This document shows, piece after piece, positions 47,863 to 57,602 of a stretch of DNA of 64,000 nt (position 1 is its first letter; the number at the start of each line of letters is the position of its first letter). The stretch is taken from assembly GCA_938082375.1 (NCBI GenBank), contig CALKCJ010000018.1, forward strand, positions 62,001-126,000, written 5' to 3'. The stretch comes from an uncultured Thermomicrobiaceae bacterium (GTDB lineage Bacteria > Chloroflexota > Chloroflexia > Thermomicrobiales > Thermomicrobiaceae). Under the pieces are notes generated by a model. It was given only the letters and a program-made list of their open reading frames with translations. It was not told the DNA's origin and did no database searches. The position numbers and the translations under genes were made by a program.

Positions 47863-48825
47863 TCAACGGACGATCGTGCGAGGAATGCCTGCCACGACGG
47901 CCTCCAGCTCGGCGGGTGTGACCAGCGCCAAGTCTCCTTGCAGCGTCAGCTTCAGTGCTGCGAGCGCCACGCCGTACCGCAGGCCGCGGGCGATATCCTC
48001 TCCGTCGAGATAGCCATGCAGGAATCCGGCGGCGAAAGCGTCCCCAGCGCCAACCCGATCCACCAGCGTCGCCGGTACGGAAGGGGCCTGGACTCGGTAC
48101 CCGTCCGCCATCTGAGCCAGGGCGCCTCCGTCGCCGAGTGTCAGCACCGTCACCAGGGCGTGGAAGCGCTCAACGAGGCCAGCGAGCACGTCCTCCGCGG
48201 CGCCGTCGAGACCCCAGATCGTCGCCGCGTCGCTACGCCCGCAGATCAGCACGGTGGCGGCGCGGCAGAAGGGTGCCAGCGCCTCAGCGGCCTCCGCGGG
48301 TGTCCAGAGCAGGCTGCGGTAGTTCACGTCGAAGCAGACCGGCACGCCGAGCTGCCTGGCCCGCTCGACCAGCCGCCGCGCGATCTCCCGGCAGGTCGGG
48401 CTCAGCGCCGGTGTGATCCCGGTGAGGTGGAGCAGGCGAGCCGCTTCCACGATCGAAGGATCGATCGAGTCCGGATCAGCCGTGGCGATGGCCGATCCGG
48501 CCCGATCATAGAGCACCTGGGTCGGACGGGGCGGAGCGCCAGTATCGAGGAAATAGACGCCGACGCGCCCGCGCTCGACCCACCGTACCGGTGAGATATC
48601 GACCCCGTGCCAACGCAACTCGCCAGCGATCCGCCGGCCAAGTGGGTTCTGTGGCAACACTGAGCACCACGCAGCACGCCGACCCAGGCGTGCCAGCGCG
48701 ACAGCAACGTTCGACTCGGCGCCGCCGATCCGAACCTCGAGACTGCCGGCCGTCTCCAGGCGCTCACCGAGCGGCACCGAGAGCCGGATCATCGTCTCGC
48801 CGAAGCTCAACACATCCCACTGCAC
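47863..48825 (-). CDS. PfkB-family sugar kinase (2-keto-3-deoxygluconate kinase-like)
   Basis: VQWDVLSFGETMIRLSVPLGERLETAGSLEVRIGGAESNVAVALARLG..., DRVGAGDAFAAGFLHGYL. Confidence 0.9.
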   Translation of the reverse strand: MQWDVLSFGETMIRLSVPLGERLETAGSLEVRIGGAESNVAVALARLGRRAAWCSVLPQNPLGRRIAGELRWHGVDISPVRWVERGRVGVYFLDTGAPPRPTQVLYDRAGSAIATADPDSIDPSIVEAARLLHLTGITPALSPTCREIARRLVERARQLGVPVCFDVNYRSLLWTPAEAAEALAPFCRAATVLICGRSDAATIWGLDGAAEDVLAGLVERFHALVTVLTLGDGGALAQMADGYRVQAPSVPATLVDRVGAGDAFAAGFLHGYLDGEDIARGLRYGVALAALKLTLQGDLALVTPAELEAVVAGIPRTIVR

Positions 48826-48839
48826 ACGTCTCTCCTCGC

Positions 48840-49511
48840 TCAGTCGCCACTTTCGACCAGCTCGTCGAGCGACGAGGCTTCGAGCGCGGGCTGCCGGCCA
48901 AGCGCGTCGAGCGGCTGCCCGGAGCGGTTGACCCAACAAGCGCGGAACCCGAAGCGGACTGCCCCAGCGATGTCGAACCCGTTCGCGGAGCAGAAAAGGA
49001 TCCTCTCCGGTGGAACGACCAGCGCGGCCGGTGCCAGCGCGTAGACCGCGGGGTCGGGCTTGAAACGTCGGACAACGTCCGCGCTCAGCACCTCCTGGAA
49101 GTAGCCCACCAGGCCAGCGTGAGTGAGGCTGGTTTCGAGCATCGCCGGGCTCCCGTTCGAGAGCACCGCCAGGGGCCAGTGGCTCGCCAGGCGTTCCAGT
49201 ACCCGCGGCACGTCTGGAAACGGCGCCAGCTCGAGCCAGCCCTGGAGCAGAGTGTCTCGCTCCCCGGCGGTCGGGCGCAAGGCGAGCTCGGCGCAGGCGG
49301 CATCGAGCGCTTCGGCCGTGACCTGCCAGAAGTCGACGTAGTCCGCGAGGATCGTGCGGATGAACGCATGCTCGAGTTGTTTGGCCCGCCAGCGGTCGAG
49401 CAGCGGAGCGTCACCGGCGACCTCACGGCAGCGCTCGGCCAGCGCGCCGAGGTCGACCAGCGTGCCGTAGAGATCGAAGACGACGGCATCGAAGTCGAGC
49501 ACCTTCCGCAT
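48840..49511 (-). CDS. Haloacid dehalogenase type II (HAD family)
   Basis: FDAVVFDLYGTLVDLGALAERCREVAGDAPLLDRWRAKQLEHAFIRTILADYVDFWQVT..., LSNGSPAML, CSANGFDIAGA. Confidence 0.9.
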   Translation of the reverse strand: MRKVLDFDAVVFDLYGTLVDLGALAERCREVAGDAPLLDRWRAKQLEHAFIRTILADYVDFWQVTAEALDAACAELALRPTAGERDTLLQGWLELAPFPDVPRVLERLASHWPLAVLSNGSPAMLETSLTHAGLVGYFQEVLSADVVRRFKPDPAVYALAPAALVVPPERILFCSANGFDIAGAVRFGFRACWVNRSGQPLDALGRQPALEASSLDELVESGD

Positions 49512-49698
49512 CGTGTTGTCCTCTCTGGGAACGGCTGCATCCACGGGTACTACCCCCGCCCGTTGGCCGCAGGCTTCATCCTTCAACGCCAGTATCTCGG
49601 ATCGAGCGCCTGCGGCCAACCGCTTGGCGCTACTTTCGATGATGACCATTCCACTCTCGCTGCTTGGGGAGAGCTAGTTGTAGCGGCGTGAGGCCACG

Positions 49699-50030
49699 GT
49701 GGATACGATGATGCTGGCGGGGTTGATCATGTTGATCATTGCGAGAGGGGTGGTGGACGATGCTCCCCTCTTCGAGGAGCAGAAGGTGTTCGAGTGGTGG
49801 TCTGGGCTGTGCCCGAGAAACGGCAGAGCGTCACCGCTATCGGGAACCTGTGCATCGACACCTCCTCTGGTGACCAGTTTCGCCTGGGAGATACTGCGAG
49901 AGACCGTCTCGCGTCCACCCGAACGTGATCAAGCACGAGAACGTGCGCCGGTATCATCGATGTGACCGCCAACGTGCACGGGCGTGATCTCGGCTCGGTC
50001 GTGCGCGATGTGCGGGAGGAGCTCTGGTGA
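49699..50030 (+). pseudogene. Decayed remnant of an RND-family efflux pump inner-membrane protein (CzcA/CusA-like)
   Basis: DTMMLAGLIM..ARGVVDDA, then in shifted frames LFEEQKVFE/VVVWAVPEKRQSVTAIGNLCIDTSSGDQFRLGDTARDR and IDVTANVHGRDLGSVVRDVREELW*. Confidence 0.75.
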
Positions 50031-50211
50031 GTCTCTGTTGATGTTTCAGCACTCAGCAGAAGCGCTGTGGGCTACGTCGGTCTGTGAGCAACCCTGCGCG
50101 GCAACCGCCGTTGTAGATATCGGAAGACGGTGCATGGGGGATGGCTGCCCGCTTGTCGTTGCGCGGTAACCACCAGCGAACCATGGGCCTTGGCTGCCAC
50201 AACGAGAGCTG

Positions 50212-51972
50212 GTGAGCGACGTGTGGAGATGGTCCCTCCTCTTGCTGGTCGGTAGCCTCATCGCTGTGAGCTTTCTCCCCGTCCAGCAGGTCGCGAGCGC
50301 TCCCTTTGCCAACCCCGCGTTCGAGCAACTCTGGTCTGCTCAGCAGGGAGGGTCGCTCGACCTGTGGGGGAGTAGCCCGCTTACCTGGCGGATCGAGCCC
50401 TACGCAGAGGCGCCCGCTGGGCGACGGCTGGTTCAGTACTTCGATCGCGGGCGCATGGAGCTCCAGACGCGAGCTGATACCGGCTACCAAAGTGTGACCC
50501 AAGGACTCCTGGCCTGGGAGATGACCACGGGTCAGATCGCCCTCGGAGACACTCTGACGGAGCCGCTCGCGCCGCCGGTCATGGCGATCGACGGTGGCGG
50601 GCCGAATCCCGGCGTGCCGACCTACGCCGGCCTTTCCCGCGTGGTTCAACAGCCGGAGCAAGATCGAACCAGCACGTCCGAGCCAATCAGCGACTGGATC
50701 GATGCCAACGGGCACGTTTCCACCGCTGTGCCACCGGTTCCGATCCGGATCGCCCAGTACGTGGGCGCGACCGGACACAACCTACCTCAGGTCACGGTCG
50801 AGCTCTTCAAGAGGCGGCCGTTCAGCGAGGTCTCCTGGGTGGAAATCTTCGGGTATCCGATCAGCGAGCCGTACTGGGCGCTCTACCGTTACGACGGCAT
50901 TGCATCGCCCTCACTCATCCAGGTGTTCCAACGCCGCATCCTGGTGTACACGCCGGAGCGGCCGATGGATCAGCAGTTCACGGTGCCGAATTCCGGCCGG
51001 CACTACTACCGTTGGCGCTACAGAGCCGAGGCGACCCAGATGTGGCCCTCGATCCGTCCAGGGCTTCCGGCCCCGCATATCGTTACCATGCCCGGGCTGC
51101 AGGCCGGCATCTACGCGGAAGGGATAGACAGCCCGGTCGGCCTGGCGGTGTCCCCCGATGGCCACCTTCTGATCCTCACCGGCACTGGCACGATCCTAAA
51201 AGTCAACGGGGAAGATACCAGCGGCGCTGCGAGTGCGTACACGACCTTCGCGAGCGGCCTCGTGAACCCCCGTGGCCTTGCCGTCCACGCCGGCTGGGTT
51301 TACGTGAGCGACGATCAAGGGCTCGTCCGCTTCATGGATGTCGACGGAGAGGGGGTCGCTGAGCGCTCGGAGCGGGTCTCGATCGAGATCTCTCCTTCTC
51401 CAGGGCCAGCAGGCGCACCAGTGATCGATGATCGAGGGAGGATCTTCGTCGCTGGGGTGTTGCGTGGTGCGCTCTTGCTGGATGCCGCCGCCCAGCAGCC
51501 CCGTGTGTACCAGGTCGTGCCGCCGACTGCCAGCCCCGTCGGGGGTGACTTTCGGCAGCCGGGGCCGCTGCTCGTCTGGGGGCGCGTGCTCTTGGTGATG
51601 GAGCAGGAAGGCCGGTCACCTCCTCGCCTCGTACGGGCAAACACGGGCGAGGGCGCCGCCGCGCTCGCTGCGGCGAGGGTATTGACCCTGCCTCCGGGAT
51701 TCACCGCAAACGGAGCAGTGGTCTACTCGAGCCAGCTCTGGACTGACGTGATCCCAGGAACCATCTTCATCGCCGCCACAAGCAGCAGCCGGGGCGTCGT
51801 GTTCCAGGCACTCCCGGGCACCGGGGACGCCCCGCCAGAGGTGACCGAGTTCGCAGCCGGGTTCACCGACCCATCGGCGCTCACCGTCGGGCTCGACGGG
51901 ACGATCTACGTGGCCGACGCTGCGGCACGCCAGGTGATCAAGATCACGCCCCAGAAGCGAGGATCACCCTAG
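50212..51972 (+). CDS. Secreted protein with C-terminal beta-propeller (NHL/SMP-30/glucose-dehydrogenase-like) domain
   Basis: N-terminal signal; GLQAGIYAEGIDSPVGLAVSPDGHLLILTGTGTILKVNG...LVNPRGLAVHAGWVYVSDDQG...DPSALTVGLDGTIYVADAAARQVIKI. Confidence 0.75.
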   Translation: MSDVWRWSLLLLVGSLIAVSFLPVQQVASAPFANPAFEQLWSAQQGGSLDLWGSSPLTWRIEPYAEAPAGRRLVQYFDRGRMELQTRADTGYQSVTQGLLAWEMTTGQIALGDTLTEPLAPPVMAIDGGGPNPGVPTYAGLSRVVQQPEQDRTSTSEPISDWIDANGHVSTAVPPVPIRIAQYVGATGHNLPQVTVELFKRRPFSEVSWVEIFGYPISEPYWALYRYDGIASPSLIQVFQRRILVYTPERPMDQQFTVPNSGRHYYRWRYRAEATQMWPSIRPGLPAPHIVTMPGLQAGIYAEGIDSPVGLAVSPDGHLLILTGTGTILKVNGEDTSGAASAYTTFASGLVNPRGLAVHAGWVYVSDDQGLVRFMDVDGEGVAERSERVSIEISPSPGPAGAPVIDDRGRIFVAGVLRGALLLDAAAQQPRVYQVVPPTASPVGGDFRQPGPLLVWGRVLLVMEQEGRSPPRLVRANTGEGAAALAAARVLTLPPGFTANGAVVYSSQLWTDVIPGTIFIAATSSSRGVVFQALPGTGDAPPEVTEFAAGFTDPSALTVGLDGTIYVADAAARQVIKITPQKRGSP

Positions 51973-52832
51973 CCCTCGCCTGGCCCACCGTTGCGGCGAC
52001 CTTGCCCCAACTCCTGCGCGCGCCGGTAAGCGGCCCAGACCGCCCGCGCGATAACCGTGCGCAGGCCGCCGCGCTCCATCTCGTACAGCGCTGCCGCCGA
52101 GGTGCCGCCCGGTGTGGTCACCATGTTGCGCAGCTCAGCCGGGTGCCGCCCTGATTCTTGGGCGAAGAGTACCGACCCGAGCAAGGTCTGCTGCACGAGC
52201 TGCTCGGCGATGGCGCGTGGAAAACCGAGGTGGACGCCAGCGTCGATCAGCGCCTCCATGATCAGGAAGACGTAGGCCGGGCCGGTGCCGCTGAGGGCCG
52301 TCGCCATGTCGATGGCCTCCTCGCTGTCGACTCGGATCGCCAGGCCCATGGTCTCCAGCACGGCCTCGACCAGGAGTTGCCCGGACTCATTTACTGCCGG
52401 GGCCGGATACCAGACGGTCGCACCGTAGCCGATCTGCGCCGGAGTGTTGGGCATCGAGCGTACGATGGCAGCATGCTGCAATCCCCGGCTCAACCGCTCG
52501 ATGGTCGCCCCCGCGATGATGGAGAGCACGACTTGCCCTGGCGTAAGCTGCCCGGCCAGGTCACGGATGATGAGGTCGAGCGATTGGGGTTTGACCGCGA
52601 GCACGACCAGATCGGCGCCCTGAATCGCCTCGCGGTTGTCAGCAGTCAGCGTGAGGCCGAGCTTCGCTTGGAGTTCGCTCCGGCGCTTCGGGTTCGGCTC
52701 GCCGCCGGTAAGCTGGTGGACACCGACGAGCTCGGTTCGGAGCAGGGCTGAGGCGATGGCTTCGCCCATGACGCCACAGCCAATGAAGGCGATTCGCTTG
52801 TCACACAACACGGCATGCCGATCACTTGGCAC
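51969..52832 (-). CDS. proC: Pyrroline-5-carboxylate reductase
   Basis: KRIAFIGCGVMGEAIASALLRTEL..., SIIAGATIERLSRGL, ALSGTGPAYVFLIMEALIDAGVHLGFPRAIAEQLVQQTLLGS. Confidence 0.93.
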   Translation of the reverse strand: MPSDRHAVLCDKRIAFIGCGVMGEAIASALLRTELVGVHQLTGGEPNPKRRSELQAKLGLTLTADNREAIQGADLVVLAVKPQSLDLIIRDLAGQLTPGQVVLSIIAGATIERLSRGLQHAAIVRSMPNTPAQIGYGATVWYPAPAVNESGQLLVEAVLETMGLAIRVDSEEAIDMATALSGTGPAYVFLIMEALIDAGVHLGFPRAIAEQLVQQTLLGSVLFAQESGRHPAELRNMVTTPGGTSAAALYEMERGGLRTVIARAVWAAYRRAQELGQGRRNGGPGEG

Positions 52833-52886
52833 GGCTCTACCTCTCCTCACCATCTCTCGTTGAGAAGTGGACGGAGCGTCTGGCGT

Positions 52887-52973
52887 GGCGGCCTCCGGGG
52901 CTGCCTGCGATCGTCCGGGCTGTCGAGCTTCAGGCGGTCAGGCCGGGTGAGCAGGCAGGCACCGAAGGCCGCC
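52887..52973. ncRNA. Candidate structured element upstream of proC (nested inverted repeats)
   Basis: Outer stem GGCGGCCT (52887-52894)/AGGCCGCC (52966-52973) and inner stem CTGCCTGC (52901-52908)/GCAGGCAG (52951-52958), both perfect 8 bp. Confidence 0.3.
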
Positions 52974-53183
52974 CATTAGGGTCGGGGGGCGTGCTTGAAT
53001 GGCGGCGCGAGCAGGGTACGTGACAGAGGCCGGTGTAGCTCGTACCGGTCAGGTGGAGGCTCTTGAGTCGCGATCTGTGTAGTGGCACACGCATACGCAG
53101 GCAAAACGCCGATCACCAGCGCTGAACGGCTCACCACCTTCCCATTCTAGCTCAGGCAACGGGTTCGTCCCAAGCCGGGTATG

Positions 53184-53990
53184 CTAGATGCGCTCATCCT
53201 CCTCCAGTTCGAAGTCCTCGTAGTCCTCGCTTTCCTCGACGAAGGCCTCGATGAACTCGACCAGCCGATCCAGCGCCGTCTCGATGATCCGCTCGCCGAA
53301 CTCAACCGATGCCGCCCGCGCGTCTCCGAGCGCACCGTTGGCAGTGATCTCGTCAAAGGTATAGGGGACGTGAACCGGCCCTGACCAAGCGGCGTGCGGG
53401 TATTCCTGCTCGAGTAGCTCTCCCGGGCTCAGCGCTTCAGTGCGCACCGCCCACGGCGCGAGATAGAGGAGCTGGCTCGTCTCGCTCTCGCAGGCATGAC
53501 CGATCACCTCAGCCGTCTTGCCAGCCTGCACCACATCGCTTGCTAGCTCGCTGATGGAGGCCCAGGCTGCAAGGACGTCCAGCTCACGCCGTAGCCGCGC
53601 TACCAGCAAGTCGAGCGCCGGCCGGTTGCCACCGTGTCCATTGATGAACAGGAAGCGGTCGAACCCGTGCTCAGACAGGCTCTCGACCACCTCGTAGAGC
53701 ACCTGGATGAAGGTCTCGGGCGCGAGGGTGATTGTCCCTGGGAAGCTCATGTGATGCGGTGAGACACCATACGGCATGACCGGCACCAGCAGCACCTCGG
53801 GATAGAGCCGCTCGGCCAGGCGCAGCGAGAACTCGTACGCGCGGATACTATCGGTGCCGAACGTGGTGTTCGGCCCGTGCTGCTCGGTCGACCCAACGGG
53901 GATGACGACGAGGTTAATTTCCGAGCTGGCTGCCTCCAGCTCTGGCCACGTCATCTCCCACAGGACGTAGCGGTTACGTTCCTCCTCCAT
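53184..53990 (-). CDS. Creatininase-family amidohydrolase
   Basis: VVIPVGSTEQHGPNTTFGTDSIRAYEFSLRLAE..., FLFINGHGGNRPALD, HACESETSQLLYL. Confidence 0.92.
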   Translation of the reverse strand: MEEERNRYVLWEMTWPELEAASSEINLVVIPVGSTEQHGPNTTFGTDSIRAYEFSLRLAERLYPEVLLVPVMPYGVSPHHMSFPGTITLAPETFIQVLYEVVESLSEHGFDRFLFINGHGGNRPALDLLVARLRRELDVLAAWASISELASDVVQAGKTAEVIGHACESETSQLLYLAPWAVRTEALSPGELLEQEYPHAAWSGPVHVPYTFDEITANGALGDARAASVEFGERIIETALDRLVEFIEAFVEESEDYEDFELEEDERI

Positions 53991-54117
53991 CACGGCTCCA
54001 CCTTCCAACAGCGATCGCATCAGTGCGCCGGTCACCAACCGGTAGCCCCGCATAGTACCATGCACCCCGGGTCATGGAAACCCGTCGTGAGGAGTTTCGC
54101 CGCAGACGATTCGACCC

Positions 54118-55977
54118 ATGCGAGAGATGACCACGGGCAGTACCGTGCTCGAGGCGTATGACGTGCCGATCGGCGACTACGGCATGATCGGCGATGGCCG
54201 CAGCATTGCGTTGGTCTCCCGGCGCGGCTCGGTCGACTGGTGGTGCTTGCCCCGCTTCGACAGCGATCCCGTCTTCGCCCGACTACTCGATGCCGACCTG
54301 GGCGGCTACTTCGCCATCGAGCCGCTGGAGCCGGCCGAGACCTCTCGTCGTTACCGCCCCGAGACGAACATTCTGGAGACCGAATTCGAGACCGCCTCCG
54401 GCCGCGTGCTGGTCGTCGACTTCATGCCAGCGCTCACCGAGCGCCAGAAGAAGGTCATCCCTGTGCCGTACCGGATGCTGCTTCGCCGGCTGCGCTGTCT
54501 GGCCGGCCGGGTCACGCTGCGCGTCACCGTCCGCCTGCGCCCAGGCTTCGGTCGATATACGCCGGCGGTGCAGCGACTGCGACCTGCCTGGTATTCGATC
54601 GGCTGGGCCGACCAGCTCTGCATCCTCTTTACTCAGGTGCCGCTCGAGATCCGCGGCGGCACCGTGACCGGGTCGATCACGATCGAGCACGGCCAGCGGC
54701 TCGATCTGGCCCTGGCCTACTCGCCGGAAGCCCCGGCTGAACTGCCGATCCCCCAGCATTTCGATCTCCTCGAGCGGCTGACCGAAGAGTTCTGGCACTC
54801 CTGGGTCGAGCACTGCTGGTACCGCGGCCCCTACCGCGACGCGGTGATCCGCAGTGCCCTGGCGCTCAAGCTGATGACCTACGCTCCCTCGGGGGCGATC
54901 ATCGCCGCGCCGACGACCTCGTTGCCTGAGCATATCGGGGGCGTGCGCAACTGGGACTATCGCTACTGCTGGCTGCGCGACGCCGCGTTCACTGTGCGCG
55001 TGCTGCTGAACCTGGGCTACCACCGCGAGGCCGACGCCTTCGTCGACTGGCTGCTCCACGCCACCCGGCTCACCCACCCGGAGCTACAAGTGGTCTACTC
55101 TATCTACGGCGAGACGCACCTGCCCGAACGACTGCTGACCGATCTCGAGGGCTACCGCGGCTCGCGCCCGGTGCGCGTCGGCAACGACGCGTCCCGGCAG
55201 TTCCAGCTCGACGTCTATGGCGAGGTGCTCGACGCGCTCGCGATCTACCGCCGTACTGGCCGGCCGCTCGAGCGCGATGACCACGTCCTGATCCGTGGCC
55301 TGGCGCAGGTGATCATGCGGCGCTGGCAAGAGCCCGACGACGGGATCTGGGAGGTGCGTTCCGGCCGGGCGCAGCACGTCCACTCCAAAGCGATGTGCGT
55401 CGTCGGCCTGCGCCGGGTACGCGAGCTGGCCCGCCTGGACGGCTTCTCGATCCCTGAGGCAGAGATCGCTCGCACTGAGGCAGCCATCGAGGACTGGGTG
55501 CTGCGGTACGGCTACGACCTGGAGCTGGGCGCGTTCGTCAGCGTGCCCGGCCATGGACTCGACGCGTCGTTGCTCGTACTGGCACTCACCGACTGCTTTC
55601 TCTCGCCACGCGACCCGCGTATCGTCGGTACGGTGGAGGCGATCGCCCGCTACCTGGCGCGCGGGGAGCTGGTCTATCGTTATCTGCGCGACGACGGTTT
55701 GCCGGGCCCAGAGGGTGCCTTCGTGATCTGCTCCTTCTGGCTCGCCGAGGCACTAGCCCGCATCGGCCAGCTTGATCGGGCTGTCGAGCACTTCGAAAGG
55801 CTGCTGGGGCGCGCGAACGACCTGGGGCTCTTGGCCGAGGAGATCGACCCGGCAAGCGGCGAGCAGCTCGGGAACTTTCCTCAGGCGTTCAGCCATATTG
55901 GCCTGATCGACGCGGCGCTCGCGCTCGAAGAGCTGAGCGGGCGGGAGCGGCCGCTGGTATCGGTCGCCGCCTCCTGA
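54118..55977 (+). CDS. Glycoside hydrolase family 15 protein (glucoamylase/trehalase-like)
   Basis: IGDYGMIGDGRSIALVSRRGSVDWWCLPRFDSDPVFARLLD..., GGVRNWDYRYCWLRDAAFT. Confidence 0.93.
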   Translation: MREMTTGSTVLEAYDVPIGDYGMIGDGRSIALVSRRGSVDWWCLPRFDSDPVFARLLDADLGGYFAIEPLEPAETSRRYRPETNILETEFETASGRVLVVDFMPALTERQKKVIPVPYRMLLRRLRCLAGRVTLRVTVRLRPGFGRYTPAVQRLRPAWYSIGWADQLCILFTQVPLEIRGGTVTGSITIEHGQRLDLALAYSPEAPAELPIPQHFDLLERLTEEFWHSWVEHCWYRGPYRDAVIRSALALKLMTYAPSGAIIAAPTTSLPEHIGGVRNWDYRYCWLRDAAFTVRVLLNLGYHREADAFVDWLLHATRLTHPELQVVYSIYGETHLPERLLTDLEGYRGSRPVRVGNDASRQFQLDVYGEVLDALAIYRRTGRPLERDDHVLIRGLAQVIMRRWQEPDDGIWEVRSGRAQHVHSKAMCVVGLRRVRELARLDGFSIPEAEIARTEAAIEDWVLRYGYDLELGAFVSVPGHGLDASLLVLALTDCFLSPRDPRIVGTVEAIARYLARGELVYRYLRDDGLPGPEGAFVICSFWLAEALARIGQLDRAVEHFERLLGRANDLGLLAEEIDPASGEQLGNFPQAFSHIGLIDAALALEELSGRERPLVSVAAS

Positions 55978-56002
55978 GCGGCACCAGCGGCCTAGTGAGC
56001 CC

Positions 56003-56488
56003 TTATCGACCGAGCGTCAGGCCAAGCAGAAAGCCGTAGACCACGTGGGCGAGCAGCGTCACGATCGCGGTCTGCCGCCCGTAGTTGAGCCCCAGGAAGC
56101 CGGGAGGCTGGAGGTTGCGCGTCGGCTCGGGGCCAGTCGCGTCGCTGGCCATGCGCGGGTGGATGCCCGGCAAGAGCGGTAGCACGATCATGAGCACCAC
56201 CAGCCCGTGGATCGCTCCCAGTAGCGCGCCCCACTCCCAGTTCGGCCGGCCCAGGAGCCGGAAGTAGGCAGCGTACAGAAACGCGATGAGCCAGCCGTTG
56301 AGCAGGTGAAGCAACACTCCGAGCGCTTTGGCGCGTTCGCGGTGAGGGGTGAGCGCCAGACCCAGGATGAGCGGAAGATCCATCCGCGTGAGCCCGGCCG
56401 CCTGGCTGCCGCGGAGGATCATCGTCAGGATGAGGGTGGCGGCGAAGCCCCAGAGTACCACCTGGCTGAACCCGAGCCAGACCTGCAT
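56003..56488 (-). CDS. Integral membrane protein of unknown function
   Basis: 161 aa ORF, ~4 TM segments, GLALTPHRERAKALGVLLHLLNGWLIAFLYAAYF. Confidence 0.65.
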   Translation of the reverse strand: MQVWLGFSQVVLWGFAATLILTMILRGSQAAGLTRMDLPLILGLALTPHRERAKALGVLLHLLNGWLIAFLYAAYFRLLGRPNWEWGALLGAIHGLVVLMIVLPLLPGIHPRMASDATGPEPTRNLQPPGFLGLNYGRQTAIVTLLAHVVYGFLLGLTLGR

Positions 56489-56617
56489 GGCCGCGACCTC
56501 CTGCGAGCCTCTGGCTATCGCTCAAGCGTAGCGGTCTGCCGGGAGGCTGGCAACGGTCGGGATTGCTGACTGTTATGGTCTACCTTACGATGTGCATTGA
56601 GTAAGGAGATAATCCTC

Positions 56618-56870
56618 ATGATCAGAACAACGCTTACGAGTAAGGGTCAGCTTACGATTCCGAAGGCCGTGCGGCGGCAGCTCGGGCTGCGCGAGGGTGA
56701 TCGGTTCAAGGTCAGTGTCGTCGACGACGAGATCCGGCTGCGCCCGCTCCGTCGCTACCGCGCGGCCCAGCTCCGGGATCTGCTCCGGGGGCCGGATTTC
56801 CTTCGCCGGGTTCGAGCGAAAGCTGGCAGCACTCGCGCAGGCTCTGGCCGAGCGAGAGCGGCGCGGCTAA
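56618..56870 (+). pseudogene. AbrB/SpoVT-type antitoxin with apparent +1 G frameshift
   Basis: MIRTTLTSKGQLTIPKAVRRQLGLREGDRFKVSVVDDEIRLRPLRRYRAAQLRDLLRG; after G5 (56787-56791) the +1 frame continues RISFAGFERKLAALAQALAERERRG* ending 3 nt before the PIN start. Confidence 0.7.
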
Positions 56871-56873
56871 CCG

Positions 56874-57271
56874 GTGCGCTCCTGGCTCGACACCAACGTA
56901 CTGCTCCGGCTCGCCACGAAGAGTCCGCCTGACCTGTTCGAGCGCGCGCTGGCGCTGGTCGAGCAAGCTGAGAGTGGAGCCTTCTCGTTGGCTATCCGCC
57001 CGCTGCGCGTCGCAGAGGTAACCTACGTCCTGCGTAGCTTGTACGCGTCTACGCGCGAGGAGATCAGGCGGGAGCTGGGTATCGTCCTCAGGTTGGCGAC
57101 GCTCGCTGTCCACGACGAGGAAAACGTGCTCGCTGCGCTCGATCTGATGGTAGAGCGCAACGTTGACTTCGACGATACTTACCTTGCCCTCTGGGCCGCT
57201 GCCTGTGGCGATGGGGTAGCGTCGTTCGACGAGACTACAACAAGCTACCGCTTACCCTCCTCAGTCCGTAG
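56874..57271 (+). pseudogene. PIN-domain toxin (VapC-like) with apparent frameshift near 57230
   Basis: MRSWLDTNVLLRLATKSPPDLFERALALVEQ..., NVDFDDTYLALWAAACGDGVASFD; one inserted C would continue RDYNKLPLTLLSP*. Confidence 0.75.
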
Positions 57272-57602
57272 AGTGCCGAGCAGCTCGAGAAGACCTGGGT
57301 ATCGTTCCAAGCCAGCCTGTCGTTACGCACGCTGTGCAATTGGCTCGTCGCACGCTGCCGCTTGCGGCGTGAACCTGAGGGGACACAAGCGACAGGAGTT
57401 CGTGCTGAATCTCCTGCGAGGGAGCGCAAGCCAGAGGCGCTCCTTTCGGTTACAGTTAGCAGATCATACAAGCGGGCGCAGCCGGTCTCTGGTTCTCGGT
57501 CGCTTCCCTGCTTATCGGCTCCGTCCAGTCGATCGAGCTCGCCCGGGGAGGGGCCTAACCACCACGCGGGTCGTCACGTAACCTATCGCAAGGAGCACAG
57601 TG

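Noticed and set aside
57300-57600. Region after the PIN gene with several overlapping ORFs
   Set aside because: No ORF has recognisable protein features; likely non-coding.
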